A stretch of DNA of 9,853 nucleotides, taken from NCBI GenBank assembly GCA_002419025.1, contig DIFG01000046.1, positions 18,572 through 28,424 on the forward strand, read 5' to 3'. Below the pieces are notes generated by a model, which was not told the origin of the DNA, made no database searches, and saw only the letters and a program-made list of their open reading frames with translations. The position numbers were made by a program, and so were the translations under genes. Shown here piece after piece: positions 1-6,680 of this stretch (positions are counted from its first letter, which is position 1; every line of letters begins with the position of its first letter). The DNA is from Deltaproteobacteria bacterium UBA5754. Its GTDB lineage: Bacteria; Desulfobacterota; Dissulfuribacteria; Dissulfuribacterales; UBA5754.

Positions 1-20
1 GACGCCAAATTGGAATTTTC

Positions 21-41
21 GACTTTTTACGAGACCATCAA
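21..41 (+). repeat. 21-bp dispersed repeat, copy A
   Basis: This block starts GACTTTTTACG and ends ACCATCAA. An exact 21-of-21 match occurs on the minus strand at 9830-9850. Here it lies about 20 nt upstream of the start codon of the PilZ gene, and both copies are followed within 15 nt by AAGGAG. No third copy was noticed. The first 61 bases of the window hold this repeat and the AAGGAGG Shine-Dalgarno at 51-57, and no other gene was seen there. Confidence 0.8.
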
Positions 42-61
42 GTTTTTACTAAGGAGGGTCC

Positions 62-409
62 ATGGCTGCTACGACACCCACACGGCAGTTCGATCGTGCT
101 CCAGTGCTTTTCAAGGTGGACTATCGAACAGTCGATCGGTTTTTCACCGATTTTGCGGAGAATTTGAGCGCGGGCGGGATGTTCATCTCGACACCGCGTC
201 CCCTGGATCCGGGTTCCTTCATCATCATCGAATTCATCCTGCCCGTCACCCAGAAGACCCTCAAGGTGAAGGCGGAGGTCATGTGGGCGCGCAAAAGGGC
301 CATCGCCGCGAACGAAAGACGGGGGATGGGGGTGAGATTCAAGGACCTTACCCAGGAGGATCGGGAGAGGATAGAAGCGATCGTCTCGTCCCTCCGCCGC
401 GTCCCATAA
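62..409 (+). CDS. Small single-domain PilZ protein (probable c-di-GMP binding)
   Basis: A 115-residue protein made of one PilZ domain and nothing else. PilZ domains bind cyclic di-GMP and pass the signal to motility, polysaccharide or pilus machinery. Both classical ligand motifs can be seen: RxxxR as R8-Q-F-D-R12, and (D/N)xSxxG as N34, S36 and G39 in NLSAGGMFI. The rest fits the beta-barrel, with alternating hydrophobic strands at about 52-60 and 66-76 and the VRF strand at 91-93. Many deltaproteobacterial genomes carry such short PilZ proteins, which I relate to the TIGR02266 group from memory. The ATG at 62 is chosen because a near-perfect AAGGAGG sits 4 nt upstream. The stop lies 4 nt from the stop of the convergent isomerase-like gene. 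The partner and output are unknown. There is no signal peptide or membrane segment, so it should be cytoplasmic. Confidence 0.88.
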   Translation: MAATTPTRQFDRAPVLFKVDYRTVDRFFTDFAENLSAGGMFISTPRPLDPGSFIIIEFILPVTQKTLKVKAEVMWARKRAIAANERRGMGVRFKDLTQEDRERIEAIVSSLRRVP

Positions 410-413
410 ATGG

Positions 414-1220
414 TTACGGCCAGAGGGGATAACGATCGAGGAGGCCGGAAAGGGCGACAAGGGACGGCAGTATGTCCTCCGAGCGGTGGGCCTCGATGGT
501 GAGGATGGGGGAGAGGCCATCCTCCTTGAGCCGAGAGAAGAGGGCGTCGAAATCCAGGATCCCTGATCCCAGGGCCAGGTGTTCGTCCCATTCTCCCCGA
601 TTGTCGTGTAGATGGACATGACCGAGCCGCCTGCCGCATGCATTCATCCAGGTGGCAAGATCGGACCGGGAGAAGACCGTCTGGTGCCCCAGGTCCAGAC
701 AGAATCCCAGGTGCGGAGACGGAATTTGCGTAAAGATCTCCGCATGAATCGAGGGATCCAGTTCGAAGACGTTTTCGAGCATGATCGGAATATCCGCAGA
801 CGATGCCTGTTCCGTAAGAGGGAGGAGTGTCTGGACTGCGTTTTTCAGCCAGGCCTTTGTGTAGGGCCCGTAGTGCCGATGGTCGAACCCGGTGTGACAG
901 ACGACGCTTCGCGGTCCGAAGATCCTGGCGATCTCGAAGGTGTATTCCAGTCGGTCCCGTGTGACCCGTCTGACTTTTGGATCGATCGCCCCGAGGGAAA
1001 GATCCAGAAACGGGGCATGAAACGTGCAGGAAAGCCCTTCTTCTGCAAGGATTCGGGCCGTTTCGGCAAAACTTCGCAGCGTGTAACGGTCGAGGGATCC
1101 ATCATTAAGGCTGATTTCGGGTTGGAGGCGTTCGATCCTGATGCGGTCCAAATACGTGGTGACGAGCAATGAATATGGGCAGCTCACAAAGACCTTCGTC
1201 TTGAGTGTTTCAATATCCAT
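414..1220 (-). CDS. Sugar phosphate isomerase/epimerase-like TIM-barrel protein
   Basis: A 268-residue protein of the xylose isomerase-like / AP endonuclease family 2 TIM-barrel superfamily. Its members bind divalent metals and act on sugars, sugar phosphates or abasic DNA. Metal-ligand-like residues appear in the usual barrel order: H68 in FHAPF, H109 in CHTGF, E149 in LENVF, D176 and H179 in DLGH, H203 and H205 in HLHDN, and E243 in TIEAH. The length suits a single-domain isomerase/epimerase-like member. It is short of the nine-ligand pattern I would want before calling it endonuclease IV. The ATG at 1220 has GAGGA about 9 nt upstream. The first 11 nt overlap the end of the YkgJ-type gene, so the pair is probably translationally coupled. 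The substrate is not deducible. It may be the final gene of a queC-led minus-strand operon. Confidence 0.8.
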   Translation of the reverse strand: MDIETLKTKVFVSCPYSLLVTTYLDRIRIERLQPEISLNDGSLDRYTLRSFAETARILAEEGLSCTFHAPFLDLSLGAIDPKVRRVTRDRLEYTFEIARIFGPRSVVCHTGFDHRHYGPYTKAWLKNAVQTLLPLTEQASSADIPIMLENVFELDPSIHAEIFTQIPSPHLGFCLDLGHQTVFSRSDLATWMNACGRRLGHVHLHDNRGEWDEHLALGSGILDFDALFSRLKEDGLSPILTIEAHRSEDILPSLVALSGLLDRYPLWP

Positions 1221-1593
1221 GGCGTGTGTTCCTCACCAGCTTGCATGCATCCTCGTACGTGGCGTCTTGATCGAACCCTGGGCAATCCGTCCGAATCGCT
1301 TCCCATGCCTGCCGGTCGTCGAGGATGCTCGGGTGCAGGGGCCACTGCCTGCACGGAAAGGGTTTGACGGGATGGATGGCGCAGAGCCCGTCTTCCCCGA
1401 AGAATATGCAATGCCCATCGACGACCTTCATCTCGGTGCGGATTCCCTTTTGGACAAGGTAGCGGGAACGTATCGTCTCAACGGTCAGGGAGAGATGGGC
1501 CGCAATCCGTTCGATCTCGCGCGGCGTGAGTGAGACCGTGCTCGTTCCGTGACAGCAGTGCCCGCAGCACCGGCAGGAAAATGTCTCTTTCAT
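1210..1593 (-). CDS. YkgJ-family cysteine-cluster protein (putative metal/Fe-S binding)
   Basis: A 127-residue protein with the hallmark of the YkgJ / CxxCxxCC family (UPF0153-like). There is an N-terminal cluster C7, C9, C10, C13, C14, then C62 in GHCIFF, C71 in GLCAIHP, C81 in FPCRQWP, and C104 in TDCPGF. The order CIFF - C-IH-P-KP--CR-WP is typical of this family, which is thought to bind zinc or an iron-sulfur cluster. No activity is established that I can name. An extra C117 lies near the C-terminus. The ATG at 1593 places the cysteine cluster at the very start, as in relatives, and only a weak AAGAGA serves as ribosome-binding site. It overlaps the downstream isomerase-like gene by 11 nt, suggesting joint function. 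Modification or assembly of a sugar-metabolising enzyme would be speculation. Confidence 0.85.
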   Translation of the reverse strand: MKETFSCRCCGHCCHGTSTVSLTPREIERIAAHLSLTVETIRSRYLVQKGIRTEMKVVDGHCIFFGEDGLCAIHPVKPFPCRQWPLHPSILDDRQAWEAIRTDCPGFDQDATYEDACKLVRNTRHGY

Positions 1594-1627
1594 GCTGAGT
1601 CTCTTGTTATGCAGTAGTGGATAGGGT

Positions 1628-1653
1628 TTCTCTGTATTCTCTGGTGCTCTCTG
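1628..1653. repeat. Degenerate 9-10 bp tandem repeat (TTCTCTG core)
   Basis: Three spaced copies of a pyrimidine-rich core are seen on the + strand: TTCTCTG at 1628-1634 and 1637-1643, and CTCTCTG at 1647-1653. On the minus strand these read as CAGAGA-type units. The block lies in the 112-nt gap (1594-1705) between queC and the YkgJ-type gene, where I find no credible gene. It resembles short CAGAG-rich intergenic repeats I recall from other genomes, but that comparison is from memory. Confidence 0.5.
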
Positions 1654-1671
1654 TGATGAGGGCTTTTAAGG

Positions 1672-1699
1672 GGTTAGTGGTTGGTGGTTGGTTTTTGGT
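1672..1699. repeat. Heptanucleotide tandem repeat, four units
   Basis: Four consecutive 7-nt units are seen on the + strand: GGTTAGT, GGTTGGT, GGTTGGT, TTTTGGT. The two middle units are identical, the first differs at one base and the last at two. The strand bias is extreme (G and T on +, A and C on -). It sits immediately after the queC stop codon in the direction of transcription. A short + strand ORF at 1617-1829 reads through it and looks membrane-like only because GT-rich repeats encode hydrophobic residues. Confidence 0.75.
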
Positions 1700-1705
1700 G
1701 ATGGC

Positions 1706-2404
1706 TCATGTTTTTGTACTGTACTTTGTACTGTATTGGATAGGATCTTCGGCGCCGGCCTCCCGAAATCCCTTTAGTCGGAGGAGGCAGGAGTCGCAGC
1801 GACCACAGGCGGCATCCTCTTGGGCATAACAAGACCACGTGAGATGAAGTGGAGCCGCCCTTTTGATGCCTTCGCGCACGACCCCGGCCTTGTCGAGGTG
1901 TAAAAGCGGTGTCACGATCCGGATGGATGTACCCGGCTTTGTTCCCTCCTCGATGAGACGGTTGTATGCCTGGAAATAGGTCGCGCGACAATCTGGGTAC
2001 CCGGAGCTGTCCATCTCGGTCGCCCCGATATAGATGAAACGCGCCCCTAATACCTCGGCCCAGGATACGGCGATGGCGATGAGGTGGGTGTTTCGGAAGG
2101 GGACATAGGTGGCCGGTATCCCTTCTCTGGCGGGATTTCCCGGGGGAACAGCGATGCGCCTGTCGGTCAGGGCCGATCCGCCGATCTCACGGAGATAGGA
2201 GATGGATGTCTCTAAGCGCTCCTGGACGCGGTAGTGATCGGCGATGGCGCGAAAGGCTTTGAGTTCCCGTTTTTCCGTCCTTTGTCCATAAGTTACGTGC
2301 AGAAAGGCGAGGCGGCAGGTCTCCTCTGCGATGGCAGCGGAGACACAACTGTCAAGGCCGCCGCTCACGAGACAGACCGCCCTCGGTTTGTGGCTGGTTA
2401 TCAT
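1706..2404 (-). CDS. queC: 7-cyano-7-deazaguanine synthase QueC
   Basis: A 232-residue enzyme of the queuosine/7-deazapurine pathway. QueC converts 7-carboxy-7-deazaguanine to preQ0 using ATP and ammonia. The PP-loop ATP-binding motif SGGLDS is at residues 14-19. TYVPFRN at 99-105 and DSSGYPDCR at 132-140 are family signatures. The C-terminal zinc site is complete, with C192, C200, C203 and C206 in the CGRCDSC region, followed by LLRLKGF. The protein should be full length. The ATG at 2404 puts the PP-loop at the usual distance, but there is no visible Shine-Dalgarno in the AT-rich leader. The last ten residues (QYSTKYSTKT) come from a 12-bp tandem repeat and look like a recent tail. No queD, queE or queF lies in the window. 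It is divergent from rpsA and leads the minus-strand run with the YkgJ-type and isomerase-like genes, though a repeat-filled 112-nt gap separates them. Confidence 0.95.
   Translation of the reverse strand: MITSHKPRAVCLVSGGLDSCVSAAIAEETCRLAFLHVTYGQRTEKRELKAFRAIADHYRVQERLETSISYLREIGGSALTDRRIAVPPGNPAREGIPATYVPFRNTHLIAIAVSWAEVLGARFIYIGATEMDSSGYPDCRATYFQAYNRLIEEGTKPGTSIRIVTPLLHLDKAGVVREGIKRAAPLHLTWSCYAQEDAACGRCDSCLLRLKGFREAGAEDPIQYSTKYSTKT
1713..1736. repeat. 12-bp tandem duplication inside the queC 3' end
   Basis: Two adjacent 12-nt units, TTTGTACTGTAC at 1713-1724 and TTTGTACTGTAT at 1725-1736 on the + strand, differ only in the last base. Read on the coding strand they give the repeated tetrapeptide YSTK-YSTK just before the queC stop. 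Because the unit length is a multiple of three, gain or loss of a unit would not disturb the reading frame. Confidence 0.85.
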
Positions 2405-2444
2405 AATTTTTTGTGGCCGTTACGTGGCATTTTCGAGGGCGACG

Positions 2445-2473
2445 TTGAAGTTTATCCCCCCTCTTGGTATAAA
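2445..2473 (+). promoter_or_regulatory. Sigma-70-type promoter for rpsA operon
   Basis: The -35 box TTGAAG (2445-2450) is followed by a 17-bp spacer and the -10 box TATAAA (2468-2473). These match consensus at 4/6 and 5/6 with ideal spacing. Transcription should start near 2480, leaving a leader of about 25 nt with GGGAG at 2491-2495, 10 nt before the rpsA ATG. A small inverted repeat AAGTA-ctt-TACTT overlaps the predicted start site. I found no equally good promoter for queC on the opposite strand of this 101-bp divergent region. Confidence 0.7.
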
Positions 2474-2505
2474 AAAGTACTTTACTTATAGGGAGAATTT
2501 GGTCA

Positions 2506-4305
2506 ATGGACAAAGTGGATCAGGTAACCCAGGAGCATACCCAAGAACCGGCTTCCAGCAAGGAGGCCGCACGAAACGCCCCCACATCAGAGGAATCGGG
2601 GGACATGAGCCAGTTTGAAGCCCTTTTCGAGGAGAGTTTCCAGGGTTTCCAGGAAGGGGAAATCATACAGGGCAAGGTCGTCCGTTACGACCGGGACACA
2701 GTCATGGTGGACGTCGGTTACAAGACCGAGGCGCAGATCCCGATCACGGAGTTTCTCGCCGAAGACGGCACCATGACCGTGGAGCCCGGCCAGGGCATCG
2801 AACTCCTCATAGACAGATGGAGGCCATCGGAGGGTATCCTGAGTTTCTCCCATACCAAGTTGGTGAGGAACCGGGCCTGGGACCAGATCATCGCCGCCCA
2901 CGAGAACCAGACACCTGTTTCGGGAAGGCCTGTTGCCAGGGTCAAGGGAGGGTATTCCTTCAGCATCGGGGATTCGGCCACAGGAGTGAGGGCCTTTCTT
3001 CCCCTCTCCCAGGTGGATTTGCGCCCTGTAGCCGACCCTGATTCCATTATAGGTCAGGCCATGGAGTGCCTCGTCATCAAGTGTAACCGCAGACGGGATA
3101 ATGTGGTTGTTTCGCGCCGTTCCCTGATCGAAAGGGAGCGGGAAGAGGAAAAGAAAAAGACCCTTTCGACCCTCGCGGTCGATCAGGTCCGAGACGGCAT
3201 TGTCAAGAACATCACCGATTACGGGGTTTTTGTCGATCTTGGCGGAATCGACGGTCTTCTCCACGTGACAGATATCTCGTGGGGGCGGACCGAGCATCCT
3301 TCAAAGCGTTTCCAGGTCGGCGACTCCGTGAAGGTCAAGGTCCTCCAATTCGACCCTGCTACGGAAAAGGTCTCCTTGGGGGTTAAGCAGCTCACCGAGG
3401 ATCCCTGGCTCCGCGTCGAGGAAAAATATCCGGTCGCCTCCCGTGTGGAGGGAAAGGTCGTGAGCCTGACCGATTACGGTGCATTCATCGAACTGGAGGA
3501 TGGCGTGGAGGGTCTTGTCCATATCTCCGAGATGTCCTGGACGAAACGGATCAGGCATCCTTCTCAGCTCCTCAAGCCAGGGGACCACGTGCAGGCCGTT
3601 GTCCTCAATGTGGACCCGGCCTCCCGCAGGATCTCCCTCGGGCTGAAGCAGATCGAGCCCAATCCGTGGACCCTTCTCCACGAACGCTATCCGGTCGGGA
3701 CCGTCATTGAGGGTACGGTCAAGAGCGTCACGGATTTCGGTGTCTTTATCGGGATCGAGGAGGGCATTGACGGACTCGTTCATATCTCGGATCTTTCCTG
3801 GAGCAAACGCATCAAGCATCCAGGGGATCTCTACAAGAAGGGTGACGTCATCCAGGCCGTTGTGCTCAATATCGACGCTGAAAAGGAGCGGTTTTCCCTC
3901 GGTGTGAAACAGCTTGCCCCGGATCCCTGGCAGATCGTCACGGACAGATATCCCATTGGTTCCCTTGTGACGGGAAAGGTCACGAATGTGACCGACTTCG
4001 GGGTCTTTGTCGAGATCGAGGATGGCGTCGAAGGGCTGATCCATGTCTCTGAAATCGGGCCAGGTAAGGTGAAAACCCCTGTCGGCATGTATGAGGCCGG
4101 GACCGAGGTGACGGCAAAGGTGATCCATGTAGCTCCCCTTGAGCGGCGCATCGGGCTTTCCATCAAGAGGCTCGGGGAGGACGAGGAACGCGCCATGTTC
4201 GCAGAGTATTCATCAGCCCGCGGCAACAAGGGAGGGACGACCATCGGCAGCCTTTTGCAGGAGGAACTCATTCATCGCGGAAACAGCCGTTCCCGAACGG
4301 ACTAG
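2506..4305 (+). CDS. rpsA: 30S ribosomal protein S1, six S1 domains
   Basis: A 599-residue S1 protein, which docks mRNAs on the 30S subunit and unfolds their structured 5' ends. Six S1-type OB-fold repeats can be followed at about 52-118, 136-205, 226-293, 312-381, 399-468 and 486-554. Domains 3-6 show the regular pattern G-V---TD-G-FV-L--G--GL-H-S, with SLGVKQL-type endings and DPW linkers. The first two are more divergent, as in proteobacterial S1, where they hold the ribosome-binding part. A charged stretch EREREEEKKK (209-218) joins domains 2 and 3. The N-terminus carries about 33 polar residues before MSQFEALFEES, so M34 could be an alternative start. The ATG at 2506 has GGGAG 10 nt upstream and a good promoter. 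The gene is followed after 36 nt by sppA and then an IHF-like gene. Confidence 0.96.
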   Translation: MDKVDQVTQEHTQEPASSKEAARNAPTSEESGDMSQFEALFEESFQGFQEGEIIQGKVVRYDRDTVMVDVGYKTEAQIPITEFLAEDGTMTVEPGQGIELLIDRWRPSEGILSFSHTKLVRNRAWDQIIAAHENQTPVSGRPVARVKGGYSFSIGDSATGVRAFLPLSQVDLRPVADPDSIIGQAMECLVIKCNRRRDNVVVSRRSLIEREREEEKKKTLSTLAVDQVRDGIVKNITDYGVFVDLGGIDGLLHVTDISWGRTEHPSKRFQVGDSVKVKVLQFDPATEKVSLGVKQLTEDPWLRVEEKYPVASRVEGKVVSLTDYGAFIELEDGVEGLVHISEMSWTKRIRHPSQLLKPGDHVQAVVLNVDPASRRISLGLKQIEPNPWTLLHERYPVGTVIEGTVKSVTDFGVFIGIEEGIDGLVHISDLSWSKRIKHPGDLYKKGDVIQAVVLNIDAEKERFSLGVKQLAPDPWQIVTDRYPIGSLVTGKVTNVTDFGVFVEIEDGVEGLIHVSEIGPGKVKTPVGMYEAGTEVTAKVIHVAPLERRIGLSIKRLGEDEERAMFAEYSSARGNKGGTTIGSLLQEELIHRGNSRSRTD

Positions 4306-4341
4306 GGCCAAGGCCAAAGAGGCCTGAAAGAGAAGGAAAAC

Positions 4342-5286
4342 GTGACGGATTCGGATATAAACGACAGGCAACGGCCTCGAAGTCTCCTAACGACGGTCTT
4401 GGCCACCATTGGTGGCCTTACGATCCTTGGATTTCTCTTCATCACCCTCTTTTTTATGTGGATCGTGAGGTCGGTGGGCGAGAGGCCGGTGCTCTCCGGC
4501 CAAGGCATCGGGGTCGTGGAGATTGCGGGCATGATCGCCGATGTGGAGCCTTATCTCGAGATGCTGCGCGAATTCCGGGATGCCTCGGACATCAAGGCCG
4601 TGATTGTCCGGATCGACAGCCCGGGCGGGGCCGTAGGCGCATCCCAGGAGCTGTACGAAGAGATACAGGCCGTGGACAAGGAAAAGCCCGTGGTCGCGTC
4701 CCTTGCCTCCATGGCGGCGTCCGGCGGATACTACGCCGCTCTCGGCGCACGGCACATTGTCGCCAATCCAGGGACCGTCACAGGGAGTATCGGCGTAATC
4801 ATGAAGCTTCCCAACATCGGTCCTCTTCTTGACAAGATCGGTATCAGCACAACGGTCATAAAAAGCGGCGATCTGAAAGATCTCTCCCCAGTGACGAGGG
4901 AGATCACGGAGCAGGAACGCCGAGTGCTTGCCGGGGTCATGGATGACATCCACGCCCAGTTCGTTTCGGCCGTATCCGAAAGCCGTGGGCTACCCCTTGA
5001 AGACGTGGAGCGTCTGGCGGACGGGCGGATCTTTTCCGGGAGCCAGGCCCATGACCTGGGCCTTTTGGACGAACTGGGAGGTTTCGAGCGCGCCGTCGAG
5101 AGGGGTGCGGAATACGCCAAGATCTCCGGCCGCCCGGAGGTCGTTTATCCGCAAGAGGATCGTCTCCGTTTCTTGCGGAAGATGCTCAGAGAGGAGGTAT
5201 CCGCCCTTTTATCCGGTGTCCTTTCCGGTGGTGTCGCCTCTGCACCGCAGATTTCCAAGGGTTTTTCCTACGAATATGTCCCCTGA
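4342..5286 (+). CDS. sppA: Signal peptide peptidase SppA, short (36K) type
   Basis: A 314-residue membrane-anchored serine protease of family S49, which degrades leftover signal peptides in the membrane. One N-terminal membrane segment is seen at about 19-41, followed by a single protease domain. This is the short Bacillus-like form rather than the double-length E. coli form. The nucleophile is S127 in SMAASGGYY. K179 in GDLKD is the general base, exactly 52 residues later, the same spacing as S147 and K199 of B. subtilis SppA (counted from memory of that sequence). The motifs VRIDSPGG (89-96) and TGSIGVIM (147-154) are typical. The start is GTG, supported by AAGGA 5 nt upstream and by the membrane anchor. 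It lies 36 nt after rpsA and overlaps the next gene by 11 nt, so it should be co-transcribed with both. Confidence 0.95.
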   Translation: MTDSDINDRQRPRSLLTTVLATIGGLTILGFLFITLFFMWIVRSVGERPVLSGQGIGVVEIAGMIADVEPYLEMLREFRDASDIKAVIVRIDSPGGAVGASQELYEEIQAVDKEKPVVASLASMAASGGYYAALGARHIVANPGTVTGSIGVIMKLPNIGPLLDKIGISTTVIKSGDLKDLSPVTREITEQERRVLAGVMDDIHAQFVSAVSESRGLPLEDVERLADGRIFSGSQAHDLGLLDELGGFERAVERGAEYAKISGRPEVVYPQEDRLRFLRKMLREEVSALLSGVLSGGVASAPQISKGFSYEYVP

Positions 5287-5566
5287 CAGGGAGGTCTTTC
5301 GAAAGAGGGACCTCGTAGATCGTTTAAGCAAGGATTTCAAAGAGATCCGTCGAGACGATATAGAACTCGTTGTCGAAATCGCCTTTGATGCCATCAAAGG
5401 CGCCTTTTCCGCGGGAGATCGGGTGGAGATCCGTGGAATCGGGAGTTTTCAGGTCCATGAGTCCGGGCCCGATGCCTTCAGAAACCCCAAGTCCGGGGCC
5501 GTTTTTCCGTGCAGAAAACGGAAACGTATCACCTTTAAGCCGGGAAGATCACTTCGCAGCCTCTGA
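5276..5566 (+). CDS. ihfB: Integration host factor beta-like HU/IHF family DNA-bending protein
   Basis: A 96-residue protein of the HU/IHF family, which binds and sharply bends DNA as a dimer. The dimerisation helices cover residues 7-45. The saddle motif RVEIRGIGSFQV (49-60) is clear. The DNA-intercalating proline is P71 in FRNPKSG, and the end ITFKPGRSLRSL matches the IHF pattern FKPGKELR. The IRGIGSF wording and the downstream position after rpsA point to the beta subunit rather than HU or IHF-alpha, but the assignment within the family is an inference. The ATG at 5276-5278 is the only sensible start for a full N-terminus. It lies inside sppA (11-nt overlap) with no good Shine-Dalgarno, so translation is probably coupled to sppA. 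The last 18 nt overlap the end of mltG on the other strand. Confidence 0.87.
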   Translation: MSPDREVFRKRDLVDRLSKDFKEIRRDDIELVVEIAFDAIKGAFSAGDRVEIRGIGSFQVHESGPDAFRNPKSGAVFPCRKRKRITFKPGRSLRSL

Positions 5567-6667
5567 AGCGGTCTTTTCTTCAAAAGAGGGGGGATCGACG
5601 CCCTTGTCTTCCCGAGACGTATCAGACTCGGGTTTTGCCTCATCCATCGGTTTTTTCAAGTACCTCCAGACCGCTTGGTTATGTTCTTGGAGCGTGGAGG
5701 AAAAATGGTGTCTCCTGTTTTTCTTGGAGACGAAATAGAGATAGGAGGTCCTAGCGGGGTTCAGAACGGCGCGTAGGGAATCTCGTCCGGGGTTGGAGAT
5801 GGGGCCATGGGGAAGGCCCTTTACGAGATAGGTGTTGTAGGGGGTAGGGCGCCTAAGGAGTGACGTGGTGATGCGTTCCGGGGCGGCGTTTCCCTCTGCA
5901 AGGATGCCGTAAGTTACAGTTGGGTCCGCCTGGAGAGGCATGGATTTTTGGAGCCGGTTCCAGAAGACGCTTGCTATTAGAGGTCTTTCTTCGGAGACCG
6001 CCGCCTCCTTTTCCACAATGGAAGCGAGGGTGACGGCCTCTTGTGCGCAGATGGCGCGTTCCTCCGCAAGACGTGCAAAATCCTCCTCCTGCCAGATTTC
6101 CCAAAATCGGCCGACCATGGTCCTGACTATGGACTCTGCAGTGACATCCCTGGTGAATGCATACGTGTCAGGGAAGAGATATCCCTCGGCGCTTTCAGCT
6201 GGGATACGTAGGTCATCGAGAAGCCGACGGTCCCGGGTCGCAAGCAGAAATGAGTCCTGAGAGACGAGTCCGGCCTCCTCCATGAGTCGGGCGATGTCGA
6301 ACATGGTGAACCCTTCAGGGATCATCACTATGTGTCTGAGGACGTTTCCGGCCACGAGATCATCAAGGATTTGGGAAACGCTTTGGGCAGGTGAAAAAAG
6401 GTACTCCCCCGCCTGTATCTTCCCGGCGGTTCCTTTCCAAAGGGCGAGAATGACCAGTGCGCGGTGCGAAGCAATTACCCCTTCATCTTCGAGGAGTCGG
6501 GCGATTTCCGTAAGCCCCGTTCCTCTTGGGATAGAGATGGAGATCGTCACCTTCGAATCGGGTTCCAGGGGCCTCATCCACCGGTCCAAGGTGAGCGCGG
6601 ACTCATAAAGCCCGAGGAATATGGCGTAGCCGAGAAAGATCCACCAAAGGTCCTTCAGAATCTTCAT
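5549..6667 (-). CDS. mltG: Endolytic murein transglycosylase MltG (YceG-like)
   Basis: A 372-residue inner-membrane enzyme that cuts nascent peptidoglycan strands and helps set glycan chain length. One N-terminal membrane helix lies at about 8-26. A LysM-like region (about 40-110, including IPRGTGLTEIARLL) precedes the catalytic YceG domain. The catalytic glutamate is E219 in LASIVEKEA, corresponding to E218 of E. coli. Other family landmarks are EGYLFPDTY (161-169), LQADPTVTYG (245-254), PYNTY (276-280) and GLPHGPI (284-290). The C-terminal 35 residues or so after VWRYLKKP are a charged, probably disordered tail that runs into the ihfB overlap. The ATG at 6667 lies 13 nt after the stop of the HisKA gene and has only a poor ribosome-binding site, so it should be expressed from the same transcript as the two membrane proteins upstream. 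Confidence 0.95.
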   Translation of the reverse strand: MKILKDLWWIFLGYAIFLGLYESALTLDRWMRPLEPDSKVTISISIPRGTGLTEIARLLEDEGVIASHRALVILALWKGTAGKIQAGEYLFSPAQSVSQILDDLVAGNVLRHIVMIPEGFTMFDIARLMEEAGLVSQDSFLLATRDRRLLDDLRIPAESAEGYLFPDTYAFTRDVTAESIVRTMVGRFWEIWQEEDFARLAEERAICAQEAVTLASIVEKEAAVSEERPLIASVFWNRLQKSMPLQADPTVTYGILAEGNAAPERITTSLLRRPTPYNTYLVKGLPHGPISNPGRDSLRAVLNPARTSYLYFVSKKNRRHHFSSTLQEHNQAVWRYLKKPMDEAKPESDTSREDKGVDPPSFEEKTASEAAK

Positions 6668-6680
6668 GGAGATGGATCCA

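Noticed and set aside
41..52. -10-like TTTACT/TACTAA in the PilZ leader as its promoter
   Set aside because: It would start transcription at or after the Shine-Dalgarno, leaving the gene without its ribosome-binding site. The real promoter is probably upstream of the window.
1617..1829. 70-codon + strand ORF with a hydrophobic stretch, between queC and the YkgJ-type gene
   Set aside because: It reads through GT-rich tandem repeats and then antisense to the queC 3' end. The hydrophobic look comes from repeat composition, and there is no ribosome-binding site.
4311..4325. Hairpin AGGCC-aaaga-GGCCT between rpsA and sppA as a terminator
   Set aside because: The stem is only 5 bp, with no T-tract. 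The sppA ribosome-binding site follows at once, so the genes look co-transcribed.
6668..6680. A frameshifted ATPase domain downstream of the PAS-HisKA gene
   Set aside because: Only 13 nt remain before mltG, whose N-terminus is intact, so there is no space for such a domain in any frame.
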